Shown in pieces: positions 1 through 8,379 of a stretch of 29,852 bases of DNA (the stretch's first letter is position 1; every line of letters starts with the position of its first letter). The notes under the pieces are model-generated. The model saw only the letters and a program-made list of their open reading frames with translations. It was not told the DNA's origin and did no database searches. The DNA comes from Pseudomonas fluorescens (GTDB taxonomy: Bacteria > Pseudomonadota > Alphaproteobacteria > UBA2136 > UBA6156), in NCBI GenBank assembly GCA_003241595.1, contig QFOU01000009.1:1-29852 (forward strand), written 5' to 3'. A program made the position numbers and the translations under genes.

Positions 1-1272
1 ATGGTGATGTCGCGGCGGCATTTTTACCGGAAATCTTCGTTATTAGCCCTGACGTTTACACCGATGTGGTTGATGATGATCTTTGCCACGTTGATTCTGA
101 CCGCATGGTTGGGGTTCTTCTCGTATCGGCACATTGAGTATGGCAATGACCTGTGGTGGCAGTTCTCGTATCGGGATGATGCGTCGCGCTTCCTGCGGTC
201 CTTAGTGATTCTGTGTGTGGCGGCGGTGGCCTTGGTGGCACAGCAGTTGCTGGCGCCGCGTCCGCAAGTGAAGGCCGAGATGACCGAGGAAGATCGTATC
301 AAGGCGCTACCGCTGGTGACGGGCGGGCGGGATACGCAAGCGAATTTGGCGATGTTGGGGGATAAGTCGCTGTTCTGGGCCGAGGATGGCACGGCCTTTG
401 TGAGCTATGCCGTGACGGCGTCCTATTGGATCGCGATGGGTGATCCGGTGGGGGATGAAGCTGCGTTTGATGGCTTGTTGTGGAAATTCCGTGAAGAAGC
501 TGACCGGCATGGGGCGCGGGTGGTTTTTTATCAGGTGAGTGAGCGGTATTTACCTTTGTATCTCGACCTTGGATTGGCGCTACTGAAGTTGGGGGAAGAG
601 GCGCATGTGGATCTAGGTAAGTTCTCGCTGGAGGGCACCCATCGTTCCAGCTTGCGGGGCGCACGCAACAAGATGGTGCGGGAGGGGTGTCACTTTGAGA
701 TTCTGGAGCCGGAAGCGACGCCGCCGGTGATGTCGCGGTTGCGCGAGATCTCCGATGCGTGGATGGCGAAGAAGAATGTTCGCGAGAAAGGATTCTCGCT
801 GGGATTCTTTGATGAAGTTTATCTGGAGCATTGCCGTATCGCGGTGGTAAAGAATACCGAGGGTGTGATCGTGGCGTTTGCGAATATCTGGGAGACAGAG
901 AGCAAGAACGAACTTTCGCTCGATTTGATGCGATATGACCCCAGTTTGCGGGGTGTAATGGATTACCTCTTCATTGAATTGATGTTGTGGGGCAAAGCGC
1001 AGGGGTATGCGTGGTTTAACCTTGGCATGGCACCGTTGGCGGGGCTGGAACGGCACCCCTTGGCGCCGATGTGGCACAAGATTGGTTCGCTGATTTTTGA
1101 TTTTGGGGAAGAGCTTTATAATTTTGAAGGTTTGCGGGGGTATAAGGCCAAGTTCGATCCGGAATGGAAATCGCGCTATCTGGCGACGCCGGCAGGTATC
1201 TCGGCGCCTTTGGTATTGCTGGCGGTGACCCGTCTGATTTCGGGGAGCTTTAAGGGAATGGTTTCGAAATGA
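1..1272 (+). CDS. mprF: Phosphatidylglycerol lysyltransferase (MprF/LpiA), 5'-truncated by the window edge
   Basis: This is the C-terminal part of an MprF/LpiA-type enzyme, which transfers lysine from lysyl-tRNA to phosphatidylglycerol in the inner membrane and so lowers surface charge. The visible 423 residues start with two hydrophobic segments (about residues 15-40 and 66-84). The cytosolic DUF2156 (GNAT-fold) aminoacyltransferase domain follows, with the family-like stretch 'FNLGMAPL' near residue 339 and 'NFEGLRGYKAKFDP' near 376. Full family members are about 850 residues with a large N-terminal flippase domain, and the frame is open at base 1, so the true start is almost certainly outside the window. 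The stop overlaps the next gene by 4 bases (ATGA), implying translational coupling to the AcvB-type hydrolase. The same pairing is known as lpiA-acvB/atvA in rhizobia and Agrobacterium. I am sure of the family; lysine as the amino acid is inferred. Confidence 0.9.
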   Translation: MVMSRRHFYRKSSLLALTFTPMWLMMIFATLILTAWLGFFSYRHIEYGNDLWWQFSYRDDASRFLRSLVILCVAAVALVAQQLLAPRPQVKAEMTEEDRIKALPLVTGGRDTQANLAMLGDKSLFWAEDGTAFVSYAVTASYWIAMGDPVGDEAAFDGLLWKFREEADRHGARVVFYQVSERYLPLYLDLGLALLKLGEEAHVDLGKFSLEGTHRSSLRGARNKMVREGCHFEILEPEATPPVMSRLREISDAWMAKKNVREKGFSLGFFDEVYLEHCRIAVVKNTEGVIVAFANIWETESKNELSLDLMRYDPSLRGVMDYLFIELMLWGKAQGYAWFNLGMAPLAGLERHPLAPMWHKIGSLIFDFGEELYNFEGLRGYKAKFDPEWKSRYLATPAGISAPLVLLAVTRLISGSFKGMVSK

Positions 1273-2747
1273 TGAGTATAGGAAAGAGCATGCGTATGAA
1301 GATGTGGGTGTTGGCGCTGGTGGCGTGTGTGGTGCCGGGGATAGTGATGGCCCAGTTTTCGGCGACGGCTCCGTTGAAGGAAGAGCTGTTGAAGTATGGG
1401 CCGTTTGGCAATGTGCTGGTGTATTCCAGCCGGCCACAGCCGGAGCATGTGATGCTGTTTATCTCGGGGGATGGGGGCTTTGATAAGCCGTTCATTAACA
1501 TGGTCAAGACCGTGGCGCGGCCGGATACGATGGTGGTGGCGGTGGATATCAACACCTACCTGAATAAGATGGCGAAGCAGAAAAACAGTTGCACCTACGC
1601 GGCGGCGGATTTGGAAGGATTGAGCCAGTATGTGCAGGGTTATTACAAGTATCCGGTATATAAGACGCCGGTATTGGTGGGGTATTCCTCTGGTGCGACC
1701 ACCGTATATGCCGCGGCAGTGCAGGGGCCGCCGAACACGTTTGCGGGCGTGATCTCGTTGGGGTTTTGTTCCGACCTGCCGAGTGCCAAGCCATTTTGCA
1801 AGGGCGCGGGCCTGAGCAATACCAAGGGCGCCTTGCTGAAGGATGCCAACAAGAACCAAAAGAACTTTGTGACGTTTACGTATAGTCCGGTTTCGGCCAC
1901 CGTGGTGCCGTGGTTCTCGCTACAGGGAGGCACCGACCAGGTGTGCCCCGAGGCCAAAGCCAAGACATTCATGAGCACCATCAGCAATGCGACCGTGATT
2001 GACCTGCCCACCGTGGGCCATGGCTTTGCCGCCAGCGAGAAGTGGCAACAGGAATTCATGCGCGCGTTTGATGCGATTACGGGCCGCATGGCGAAAGCGG
2101 AGGCGGCGAAGATCAAGCCGCAGCCGTTGAATGATCTACCCCTTATTGAGAATGGTCTGGTTAGTCCCAAGGGCAAGCCACTGGCGGTGATCGTAACTGG
2201 TGACGGCGGTTGGGCGGGTATTGACCGTGAGATTGGAGGGGCATTGAATGCGGAAGGTATCAATGTGGTGGGATTGAACTCGTTGCAGTACTTCTGGAAG
2301 CCCAAGACACCGGAACAGATGGGCAAGGATCTGTTGCGGATTCTGGCTTGGTATGAAGCGGCGTGGAGCCCTTCGCATGTGGTGCTCATCGGCTATTCAC
2401 AGGGGGCGGATACATTACCGTTCATGGTGAACCGTTTGCCACAGGCGCAGAAGGATAGTGTGCGGACGATTGCGTTGTTAGGAGCGGGCAAGAAGGCTTC
2501 GCTGGCGTTCCATGTAAGTGACTGGTTGTTGAGTGGTGAACATGAGGATGACCTGCCCATCAAGCCCGAAGCCATGAAGTTGCCGAATGTGGCGAAGCTC
2601 TGTTTCTATGGCGCGGATGAGGCGGGTGACAGCCTTTGCCCGACCTTGGATGCGACTCAGTTCACGATCATCAAGACACCCGGCGGGCACCATTTTGGTG
2701 GCGACTATAAAAAGCTGGCGGATGACATCATGAAGAAGGCCCTCTAA
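1269..2747 (+). CDS. acvB: AcvB/VirJ-family periplasmic lysyl-phosphatidylglycerol hydrolase
   Basis: This 492-residue secreted protein has a signal peptide ending near 'GIVMA-Q' (residues 1-28) and two tandem alpha/beta-hydrolase-like halves. The N-terminal half carries GYSSG (S140) with candidate partners D223 and H251. The C-terminal VirJ half has 'GDGGWAGIDR' (311-320), GYSQG (S377), 'YGADEAGDSLCP' (D450) and 'GGHHFGG' (H474/H475). In Agrobacterium and Rhizobium, AcvB/AtvA removes lysine from the lysyl-phosphatidylglycerol made by LpiA and is needed for acid tolerance and virulence. Here it sits directly behind mprF with a 4-base overlap, so synthase and hydrolase are probably co-expressed. 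The start at 1269 is the overlapping ATG; ATG at 1290 (residue 8) would also leave a usable signal peptide. A strong terminator begins before the stop codon. Confidence 0.88.
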   Translation: MMSIGKSMRMKMWVLALVACVVPGIVMAQFSATAPLKEELLKYGPFGNVLVYSSRPQPEHVMLFISGDGGFDKPFINMVKTVARPDTMVVAVDINTYLNKMAKQKNSCTYAAADLEGLSQYVQGYYKYPVYKTPVLVGYSSGATTVYAAAVQGPPNTFAGVISLGFCSDLPSAKPFCKGAGLSNTKGALLKDANKNQKNFVTFTYSPVSATVVPWFSLQGGTDQVCPEAKAKTFMSTISNATVIDLPTVGHGFAASEKWQQEFMRAFDAITGRMAKAEAAKIKPQPLNDLPLIENGLVSPKGKPLAVIVTGDGGWAGIDREIGGALNAEGINVVGLNSLQYFWKPKTPEQMGKDLLRILAWYEAAWSPSHVVLIGYSQGADTLPFMVNRLPQAQKDSVRTIALLGAGKKASLAFHVSDWLLSGEHEDDLPIKPEAMKLPNVAKLCFYGADEAGDSLCPTLDATQFTIIKTPGGHHFGGDYKKLADDIMKKAL

Positions 2748-2762
2748 GGGGCCTTCTTTTTT
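2733..2762 (+). terminator. Rho-independent terminator of mprF-acvB
   Basis: The arms AAGAAGGCCC (2733-2742) and GGGCCTTCTT (2749-2758) form a perfect 10-bp stem around a 6-base loop, followed by a T run to 2762. The acvB stop codon TAA (2745-2747) lies in the loop. A smaller hairpin (AGGCT-AGAG-AGCCT) lies across the stop of the convergent mqo gene near 2775. Confidence 0.9.
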
Positions 2763-2774
2763 ATTTACGTGAGG

Positions 2775-4478
2775 CTAGAGAGCCTGCATCTCCTTATTCA
2801 GATGGCGCACGGGGGGTTGAGGTGCCGGCATTTCCGGTGTGATCGGTTTCACGGGTGCAACAGCGGTGTCCTCCAGTTTGGTCGGCACTTCCAGGTACGG
2901 CAGGCGTAATGCGCTGCTGGTATAAGAGCGGATCTCGTTGGTGAGGGCCGGACTTTCGTTAATCGATTTGCCGTAGGAGGGAATGATCTGTTTCAGCTTG
3001 GCATTCCACTCCGTCTCAACCTTTTCCGGGAAGGCTTTGGCCAGCAGTTGCAACATGATCGATGGGGAGGTAGAGGCTCCGGGAGAGGCACCGAGGAGGG
3101 CGGCGATGGTGTGGTCTTTATCCGTCACCATTTCGGTACCAAACTGGAGTGTGGGGCCTTTTTCAGGATCGTTCTTGATGACCTGCACGCGTTGGCCGGC
3201 TGTAATCAGCTTCCAGTCGGCAGCGTTGGCGTTGGGGTAGTATTTCTTGAGTTCGGCAAAGCGATCGGCATCGGATAGCATGGCTTGGCTGACCAGATAT
3301 TTGACGAGGTCGAGATTTTCGATACCGGTCAGCACCATACCCGCTACGTTGTGGTTGGTCACGGAGGAGAAGAGGTCGAACCACGAACCTTGCTTGAGGA
3401 ACTTGGTGCTATAGAGCGCGAACGGGCCGAAGAGAACGACGGGTTTGCCTTCCAGCTTGCGGGCGTCGATATGCGGGACGGACATGGGAGGTGAGCCGGC
3501 CTCGGCTTTACCATAGGCCTTTACGATGTGGCGTGAGGCAATGGCGGGGTTCTCGGTTGCCAGGAACTGGCCGCCCACCGGGAAACCGGCGTAGAGCTTG
3601 GATTCCGGGATGCCTGACATTTGGAGCAGTTTGAGAGCTGCGCCGCCTGCGCCAATGAAGACAAAGCGGGATTTAGTCGTGCTTTCGGTTCCCGTTTGCA
3701 GGTTCTTGACCGTGACGTTCCAAGTCTTGTCGGGGTTTTGGCGCAGGGCGGTGACTTCGTGCTCTAACTGGAGGTTGAAGTTGGGGTTCTTTTGCAGTGC
3801 CGTGGTGAGCTGATTGGTGATTACGCCGAAGTTGACGTCGGTACCCAGCGGCATGTAGGTGGCCGCCACTTTTTGAGTGGGATCGCGGCCTTCCATCATG
3901 ACTGGTGCCCATTGGGCGATCTGCGCCGGATCGGTCGAGAACTGCATGCCGTAGAACAGCGGATTCTTGATGAGGGCGGCATGGCGCTTGCGGAGGTACT
4001 CGATGTTCTCATCGCCCCAGACGAAGCTCATGTGCGGGGTGGAGTTGATGAAATCGGACGGTGTGGGGAGGGAGCCTTTTGTCATTTGGTGGGCCCAGAA
4101 CTGGCGGGAGATCTCGAATTGTTCGGCGATGCCGACAGCGCGTTTGGTTTCGATGGAGCCATCCGGAAGTTCGGGAGTGTAATTCAGCTCGGCGAAGGCA
4201 GAGTGGCCGGTACCGGCATTATTCCAGCCGTTGGAGCTTTCCAATGCCACACCATTGAGACGTTCGAAAACCTCCATTTTCCAGTCGGGTTGCAGCTCGG
4301 ACAGATAGGTGGCGAGAGTGATGCTCATGATGCCGCCGCCGATAAGGACAACATCGACAGCTTGCTCGTTAGTGGGTGCGGGCACGCTGCGTTGGTGAAG
4401 TGGCCAATAGAGGAACAGTGCTGCTGCCGCACCAAAGATAACGAGCAGTGCGACAAGGGTTTTTATTATTTTTTTCAT
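2775..4478 (-). CDS. mqo: Malate:quinone oxidoreductase
   Basis: This is a membrane-associated FAD enzyme that oxidises malate to oxaloacetate and passes electrons to quinone. The 567-residue protein has an N-terminal hydrophobic segment (about 4-24). The dinucleotide-binding motif 'VVLIGGGIMS' follows, then 'SSNGWNNAGTGHSA' and 'FVFIGAGGAALKLLQ'. Other family blocks are 'GFPVGGQFL', 'SVPHIDAR', 'VVLFGPFA.YSTKFLK' and 'LLGASPGASTSPSIM'. Match and length are close to the E. coli type (about 548), including the Pro/Lys-rich tail. I chose ATG at 4478 because AGGAG lies about 6 bases upstream; 17 more in-frame codons lack a ribosome site and reach back to the SURF1 stop. The gene follows SURF1 by 51 bases in the same direction, so it may be read from the cyo operon and would feed quinol straight to that oxidase. 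Confidence 0.95.
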   Translation of the reverse strand: MKKIIKTLVALLVIFGAAAALFLYWPLHQRSVPAPTNEQAVDVVLIGGGIMSITLATYLSELQPDWKMEVFERLNGVALESSNGWNNAGTGHSAFAELNYTPELPDGSIETKRAVGIAEQFEISRQFWAHQMTKGSLPTPSDFINSTPHMSFVWGDENIEYLRKRHAALIKNPLFYGMQFSTDPAQIAQWAPVMMEGRDPTQKVAATYMPLGTDVNFGVITNQLTTALQKNPNFNLQLEHEVTALRQNPDKTWNVTVKNLQTGTESTTKSRFVFIGAGGAALKLLQMSGIPESKLYAGFPVGGQFLATENPAIASRHIVKAYGKAEAGSPPMSVPHIDARKLEGKPVVLFGPFALYSTKFLKQGSWFDLFSSVTNHNVAGMVLTGIENLDLVKYLVSQAMLSDADRFAELKKYYPNANAADWKLITAGQRVQVIKNDPEKGPTLQFGTEMVTDKDHTIAALLGASPGASTSPSIMLQLLAKAFPEKVETEWNAKLKQIIPSYGKSINESPALTNEIRSYTSSALRLPYLEVPTKLEDTAVAPVKPITPEMPAPQPPVRHLNKEMQAL

Positions 4479-4529
4479 GGGGGCTCCTGATATTGGAGCA
4501 ACTTTAGGCCCATGGGGTGGTGGGGTCAA

Positions 4530-5204
4530 TTAATCTTGAGCATCAGGCTTGGTTTTAGGTTTACGGAAGAGGATAACGAGGCCGACAAGTGAAAGGATTG
4601 TCATACAGAACCACGTGAGTGCGTATTGGAGGTGGTTGTTACGGAACTCGATGATGGTGAGGCCGCCGATGGGCGGTTGGGGGGCGGTGGCGTCGGCATC
4701 GATGAAGTAGGGCAAGGTGGTCAGATTGTGGTGGTGGGCGATGGCGACGACGTCGCGCGTGTACCAGCGGTTTTCAGAGGGTTTGTTGGATTGGATGAGT
4801 GTGCCGTTAGGTTCGGTGAGGCGAAGCAAGCCTGTGACCGTGACGGGGCTTACAAGGGTGGTGAGGGTGGTGCGTTGGGTCGAGGTGATGAAGCCGCGGT
4901 TGATCAGAATTGTGCCGTTGTCGGTGTGGAGGGGGGTGAGCACCCAGAAGCCGCGGCCGTAACGGGTGGAGGCGACGACGAACGTATCTTTACCGGTGAG
5001 GTAGGTGCCGGTTGTGGTGACGCGGGTGTAAGCGTCTTGTGGGCCCGCAGAGAGCGGGGCGGGGATAGCGGGGGCTGAAAGTCTAGTGGTGGTTTGCGCG
5101 ATGAGGTCGCGTTTCCACTGGAGGCGTTCGATCTGCCAGACCCCCAGCCACAGGAAGGTGCCTGTGGCGAGAATCAGCAGGAGGGCGAAAGCGACCCGTG
5201 CCAT
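4530..5204 (-). CDS. SURF1-family terminal oxidase assembly protein
   Basis: SURF1 proteins are inner-membrane assembly factors for haem-copper oxidases and are thought to help insert haem into subunit I. This 224-residue protein has the standard plan. A transmembrane helix lies near residues 3-20, followed by 'LGVWQIERLQWKRDLI', a periplasmic domain with 'ILINRGFI', and the C-terminal block 'NHLQYALTWF' leading into a second helix (about 195-213). It starts 6 bases after the cyoD stop, as in many alphaproteobacterial cyoABCD operons. The protein is unusually rich in threonine (for example TTTT near residue 38), which follows from the C-rich coding strand here. Start ATG at 5204 fits the family's N-terminus. 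Confidence 0.92.
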   Translation of the reverse strand: MARVAFALLLILATGTFLWLGVWQIERLQWKRDLIAQTTTRLSAPAIPAPLSAGPQDAYTRVTTTGTYLTGKDTFVVASTRYGRGFWVLTPLHTDNGTILINRGFITSTQRTTLTTLVSPVTVTGLLRLTEPNGTLIQSNKPSENRWYTRDVVAIAHHHNLTTLPYFIDADATAPQPPIGGLTIIEFRNNHLQYALTWFCMTILSLVGLVILFRKPKTKPDAQD

Positions 5205-5210
5205 GGCCGG

Positions 5211-5735
5211 TTACTGCTTGGCGGGGGGTTGCACAGCCGGTTGAGGGGCGGGTTGTTCGGTGCCTTCCGCCGGTGGGAAGGGCTGTTGCTGGGAGGGCAG
5301 CCAGCCTTCGCCGGTGGTATCCATATTGGACATATCGTGCACGGGCATCATGTTGGTGTTCATATGGTACATGACCCACATGGAGCCGGACATGACGATG
5401 ACGACCAAGATGAGTGTGAAGAAGAGGGCCATGAGCGTCCAACCGCCTTCGGATTTGGGACTCATGTGCAGGAAGAAGACCATGTGCACGACCATTTGCA
5501 CGACGGCAAAGGCGAGTAGCAGGAAGGCCACGGGCACGTTGGTGTCGAATACGCCTTCCAGCGGGCGACCCATGACCAGCCAGAACGGGATGATAGTGAG
5601 GAACACCGACAGCGCGAAGCCGATGAGGTAGGTGTTGAGGGTACCGTGCGCGGCGTGATCGTCGTGGTGGTCGTGGACATCGTGACCATGAGCGACTGCG
5701 TGTGCTTTGACTTTGGAGGTTTTGGCGGCGGACAT
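5211..5735 (-). CDS. cyoD: Cytochrome o ubiquinol oxidase subunit IV
   Basis: This is the small membrane subunit of the bo3-type quinol oxidase, supporting assembly of the CuB/haem centre of subunit I. It has three predicted membrane helices (roughly residues 35-55, 67-90 and 99-122) and the family stretch 'QMVVHMVFFLHM' in helix 2. At 174 residues it is longer than E. coli CyoD (about 109), with a His/Asp-rich N-terminus (residues 11-30) and a Pro/Gln-rich tail after 140. Both extensions look low-complexity. One base separates its start from the cyoC stop. Confidence 0.93.
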   Translation of the reverse strand: MSAAKTSKVKAHAVAHGHDVHDHHDDHAAHGTLNTYLIGFALSVFLTIIPFWLVMGRPLEGVFDTNVPVAFLLLAFAVVQMVVHMVFFLHMSPKSEGGWTLMALFFTLILVVIVMSGSMWVMYHMNTNMMPVHDMSNMDTTGEGWLPSQQQPFPPAEGTEQPAPQPAVQPPAKQ

Positions 5736-5736
5736 G

Positions 5737-6360
5737 TTAAAGGACTCCCATCAGGTAAACGAAGGTGAAGACGCCGATCCAGATCAGGTCGAGGAAGTGC
5801 CAGAACAGGCTGAGGCACATGAGGCGGCGTTGGTTGGCACCGGTAAGGCCGTGGAGGCCCACCTGCACCATCAGCGTGACCAGCCAGATAAGACCGAAGG
5901 TGACGTGCAGACCGTGGGTACCGACCAGCGTGAAGAACGCGGACAGGAAGGCACTGCGCTGCGGGGTGGCGCCTTCGTGGATGAGATGGTGGAATTCGTA
6001 GAGTTCAATTCCCAAGAAGGCGAGGCCAAACAGGCCGGTGACGCCGAGCCATGTAAGGGTGGCTTTTTTGCGGCCGCGTACCATCTCTAACATGGCAAAG
6101 CCATAGGTGATGGAGGAGAACAGCAGCATGGCAGTGTTGAGGGCCACCAGTTCGAGATCGAAGAGATCCTTGGGGCCCGGGCCTGCGGCGAAATTGCCGC
6201 CGACCACCGCGTAGGTGGCGAACAGGATGGCGAAGATGAGGCAGTCGCTCATCAGGTACATCCAGAAACCGAGATAGGTGCTGTGGCCTTCCGGGTGGTG
6301 GGGTTCTTCCGGCAGGTGGTAGAGGCGTTGGTCGGCCGTTACGACGGGAGTGGTAGCCAT
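5737..6360 (-). CDS. cyoC: Cytochrome o ubiquinol oxidase subunit III
   Basis: This is subunit III of the bo3-type oxidase, a five-helix membrane protein of the cytochrome c oxidase subunit III family. The 207 residues match the family length. They contain 'LGFWMYLMSDCLIFAILFATYAVV' (helix 1), 'LFSSITYGFAM', 'FLGIELYEFHHLI', 'TLVGTHGLHVTFGLIW' and the C-terminal 'WHFLDLIWIGVFTFVYLMG', all typical of CyoC. It starts one base after the cyoB stop, so translation is probably coupled. Confidence 0.95.
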   Translation of the reverse strand: MATTPVVTADQRLYHLPEEPHHPEGHSTYLGFWMYLMSDCLIFAILFATYAVVGGNFAAGPGPKDLFDLELVALNTAMLLFSSITYGFAMLEMVRGRKKATLTWLGVTGLFGLAFLGIELYEFHHLIHEGATPQRSAFLSAFFTLVGTHGLHVTFGLIWLVTLMVQVGLHGLTGANQRRLMCLSLFWHFLDLIWIGVFTFVYLMGVL

Positions 6361-6361
6361 A

Positions 6362-8368
6362 TTAGAGGGCCTCCTTCAGTTGGCGGGTGCGCGCGTCTTC
6401 GGTAGCGGTGACGGTGGCCGCCTTGATGTAGTAGTCGCGCTTGTAGTTGAAGGTGTGGCCGATGCTGACGGCCAGGATGGCGATGAAGCTGAGCACCGCC
6501 AACCACCACATGTACCAGACCATGGCGAAGCCGAAGGCAATGCTGAGCGCGCCGAGGATGACGCCTGTGCCGGTGTTGGACGGCATGTGGATGTCGACAT
6601 ACCCCTTGAGCGGACGGACGTAGCCGTTACGCTTCATATCCCACCAGGCATCGCCGCTGTGGATGACGGGGGTGAAGGCGAAGTTGTAGTCGGCGGGGGG
6701 AGATGAGGTAGCCCACTCCAGCGTGCGGCCGTTCCATGGGTCGCCGGTGAAATCGGCGAGTTCCTTGCGCTTCCAGATGCTCCAGGCAATCTGGATAAGG
6801 AAGGCGGCGATACCGACCGCGATGATGGCGGCACCGATGGCGGCGATGATGAACCAGATCTGGAGCGAGGGATCATCGAACGTACGCAGGCGGCGGGTGA
6901 TACCCATGAGGCCCAGCACATACAGCGGGGTGAAGGCCACCCAGAAGCCGACGAACCAGCACCAGAACGAAACCAGACCCCAGCCGCGGTGCAGCTTGAA
7001 GCCGAAGGCCTTGGGGAACCAGTAGTTGATAGCGGCGAAGATACCGAACACCACGCCCCCGATGATCACGTTGTGGAAGTGCGCGATGAGGAAGAGGCTG
7101 TTGTGCAGGACGAAGTCGGCGGGTGGCACCGCGAGCATCACGCCGGTCATACCGCCGATGACGAAGGTGAGCATGAAGGCGACGGTCCACATCATTGGTA
7201 ATTCGAAGCGGATGCGGCCCTTGTACATGGTGAACAGCCAGTTGAAGATCTTGGCGCCCGTGGGGATAGAGATGATCATTGTGGTGATGCCGAAGAAGGA
7301 GTTGACGCTGGCACCTGAACCCATGGTGAAGAAGTGGTGGAGCCATACCAGATACGACAGGATGGTAATTACGACCGTGGCATAGACCATGGAGGTATAG
7401 CCGAACAGGCGTTTGGAGCAGAAGGTAGAGACAACCTCGGAGAACACACCGAAGAGGGGCAGGATGAGGATGTAGACCTCCGGGTGGCCCCAGATCCAGA
7501 TGAGGTTGACGTACATCATCGGGCTGCCGCCGAAGTCATTCGTGAAGAAGTTGGTGCCGACGTAACGGTCGAGTGTAAGCAGTGCCAAGACGGCGGCCAG
7601 AACCGGGAAGGAGGCCACGATGAGGACGTTGGTGCACAAGGACGTCCAGGTGAAGATCGGCATTTGCATCATCTTCATGCCCGGGGCACGCAGTTTGACG
7701 ATGGTGGCGATGAGGTTGATACCCGACAGCGTGGTACCTATCCCGGCGATCTGCAGGCCCCAGAGGTAGTAATCCATACCGACACTTGGGCTATAGGACA
7801 GGCCGGAGAGGGGCGGGTAGGCGAGCCAGCCGGTACGGGCGAATTCGCCGACGAACAGCGAGATCATGATGAGGGCGGCACCGGCTACGGTCATCCAGAA
7901 GCTGAAGTTGTTGAGGAAGGGGAAGGAGACGTCGCGCGCGCCGATCTGGAGCGGTACGATGTAGTTCATCAGCCCCGTGACCAGCGGCATGGCGACGAAG
8001 AAGATCATGATGACGCCGTGGGCGGTGAAGATCTGGTCGTAGTGGTGGGCGTTGAGATAGCCTTCCGAGCCGCCGAACGCGATGGCCTGCTGGAGGCGCA
8101 TCATCAGGGCATCGGCAAAGCCGCGGAGCAGCATGACGATACCGAGGATCATGTACATGATACCGATGCGTTTGTGGTCCACCGTGGTGAACCATTCCTT
8201 CCAGAGGTAGCCCCACAGGCGGAAGTAGGTGAGGCCGCCGACCAGAGCCATACCGCCGAGCATGACCATGGCGAAGGTTGCGACGAGGATGGGTTCGTGG
8301 AAGGGGAAGGATTCCAGCGTAAGGCGACCGAAGATGAAGGGGAGCCAGTTGGTGAGTGTTTCGAGCAT
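6362..8368 (-). CDS. cyoB: Cytochrome o ubiquinol oxidase subunit I
   Basis: This is the catalytic subunit of the proton-pumping bo3 oxidase, which reduces O2 with electrons from ubiquinol in the inner membrane. At 668 residues it matches E. coli CyoB (663). Visible blocks are 'TTVDHKRIG' near residue 61 and 'FTAHGVIMIFFVAMPL' carrying the low-spin haem histidine. The block 'WIWGHPEVYILILP' holds the CuB histidine and the cross-linked tyrosine, 'WLHHFFTMG' the paired CuB histidines, and 'HNSLFLIAHFHNVIIGG' haem ligands. It lies 11 bases after cyoA and is co-transcribed with it. No haem O synthase (cyoE) gene is visible in the operon; it must lie elsewhere. Confidence 0.97.
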   Translation of the reverse strand: MLETLTNWLPFIFGRLTLESFPFHEPILVATFAMVMLGGMALVGGLTYFRLWGYLWKEWFTTVDHKRIGIMYMILGIVMLLRGFADALMMRLQQAIAFGGSEGYLNAHHYDQIFTAHGVIMIFFVAMPLVTGLMNYIVPLQIGARDVSFPFLNNFSFWMTVAGAALIMISLFVGEFARTGWLAYPPLSGLSYSPSVGMDYYLWGLQIAGIGTTLSGINLIATIVKLRAPGMKMMQMPIFTWTSLCTNVLIVASFPVLAAVLALLTLDRYVGTNFFTNDFGGSPMMYVNLIWIWGHPEVYILILPLFGVFSEVVSTFCSKRLFGYTSMVYATVVITILSYLVWLHHFFTMGSGASVNSFFGITTMIISIPTGAKIFNWLFTMYKGRIRFELPMMWTVAFMLTFVIGGMTGVMLAVPPADFVLHNSLFLIAHFHNVIIGGVVFGIFAAINYWFPKAFGFKLHRGWGLVSFWCWFVGFWVAFTPLYVLGLMGITRRLRTFDDPSLQIWFIIAAIGAAIIAVGIAAFLIQIAWSIWKRKELADFTGDPWNGRTLEWATSSPPADYNFAFTPVIHSGDAWWDMKRNGYVRPLKGYVDIHMPSNTGTGVILGALSIAFGFAMVWYMWWLAVLSFIAILAVSIGHTFNYKRDYYIKAATVTATEDARTRQLKEAL

Positions 8369-8379
8369 GAGGAATATCC

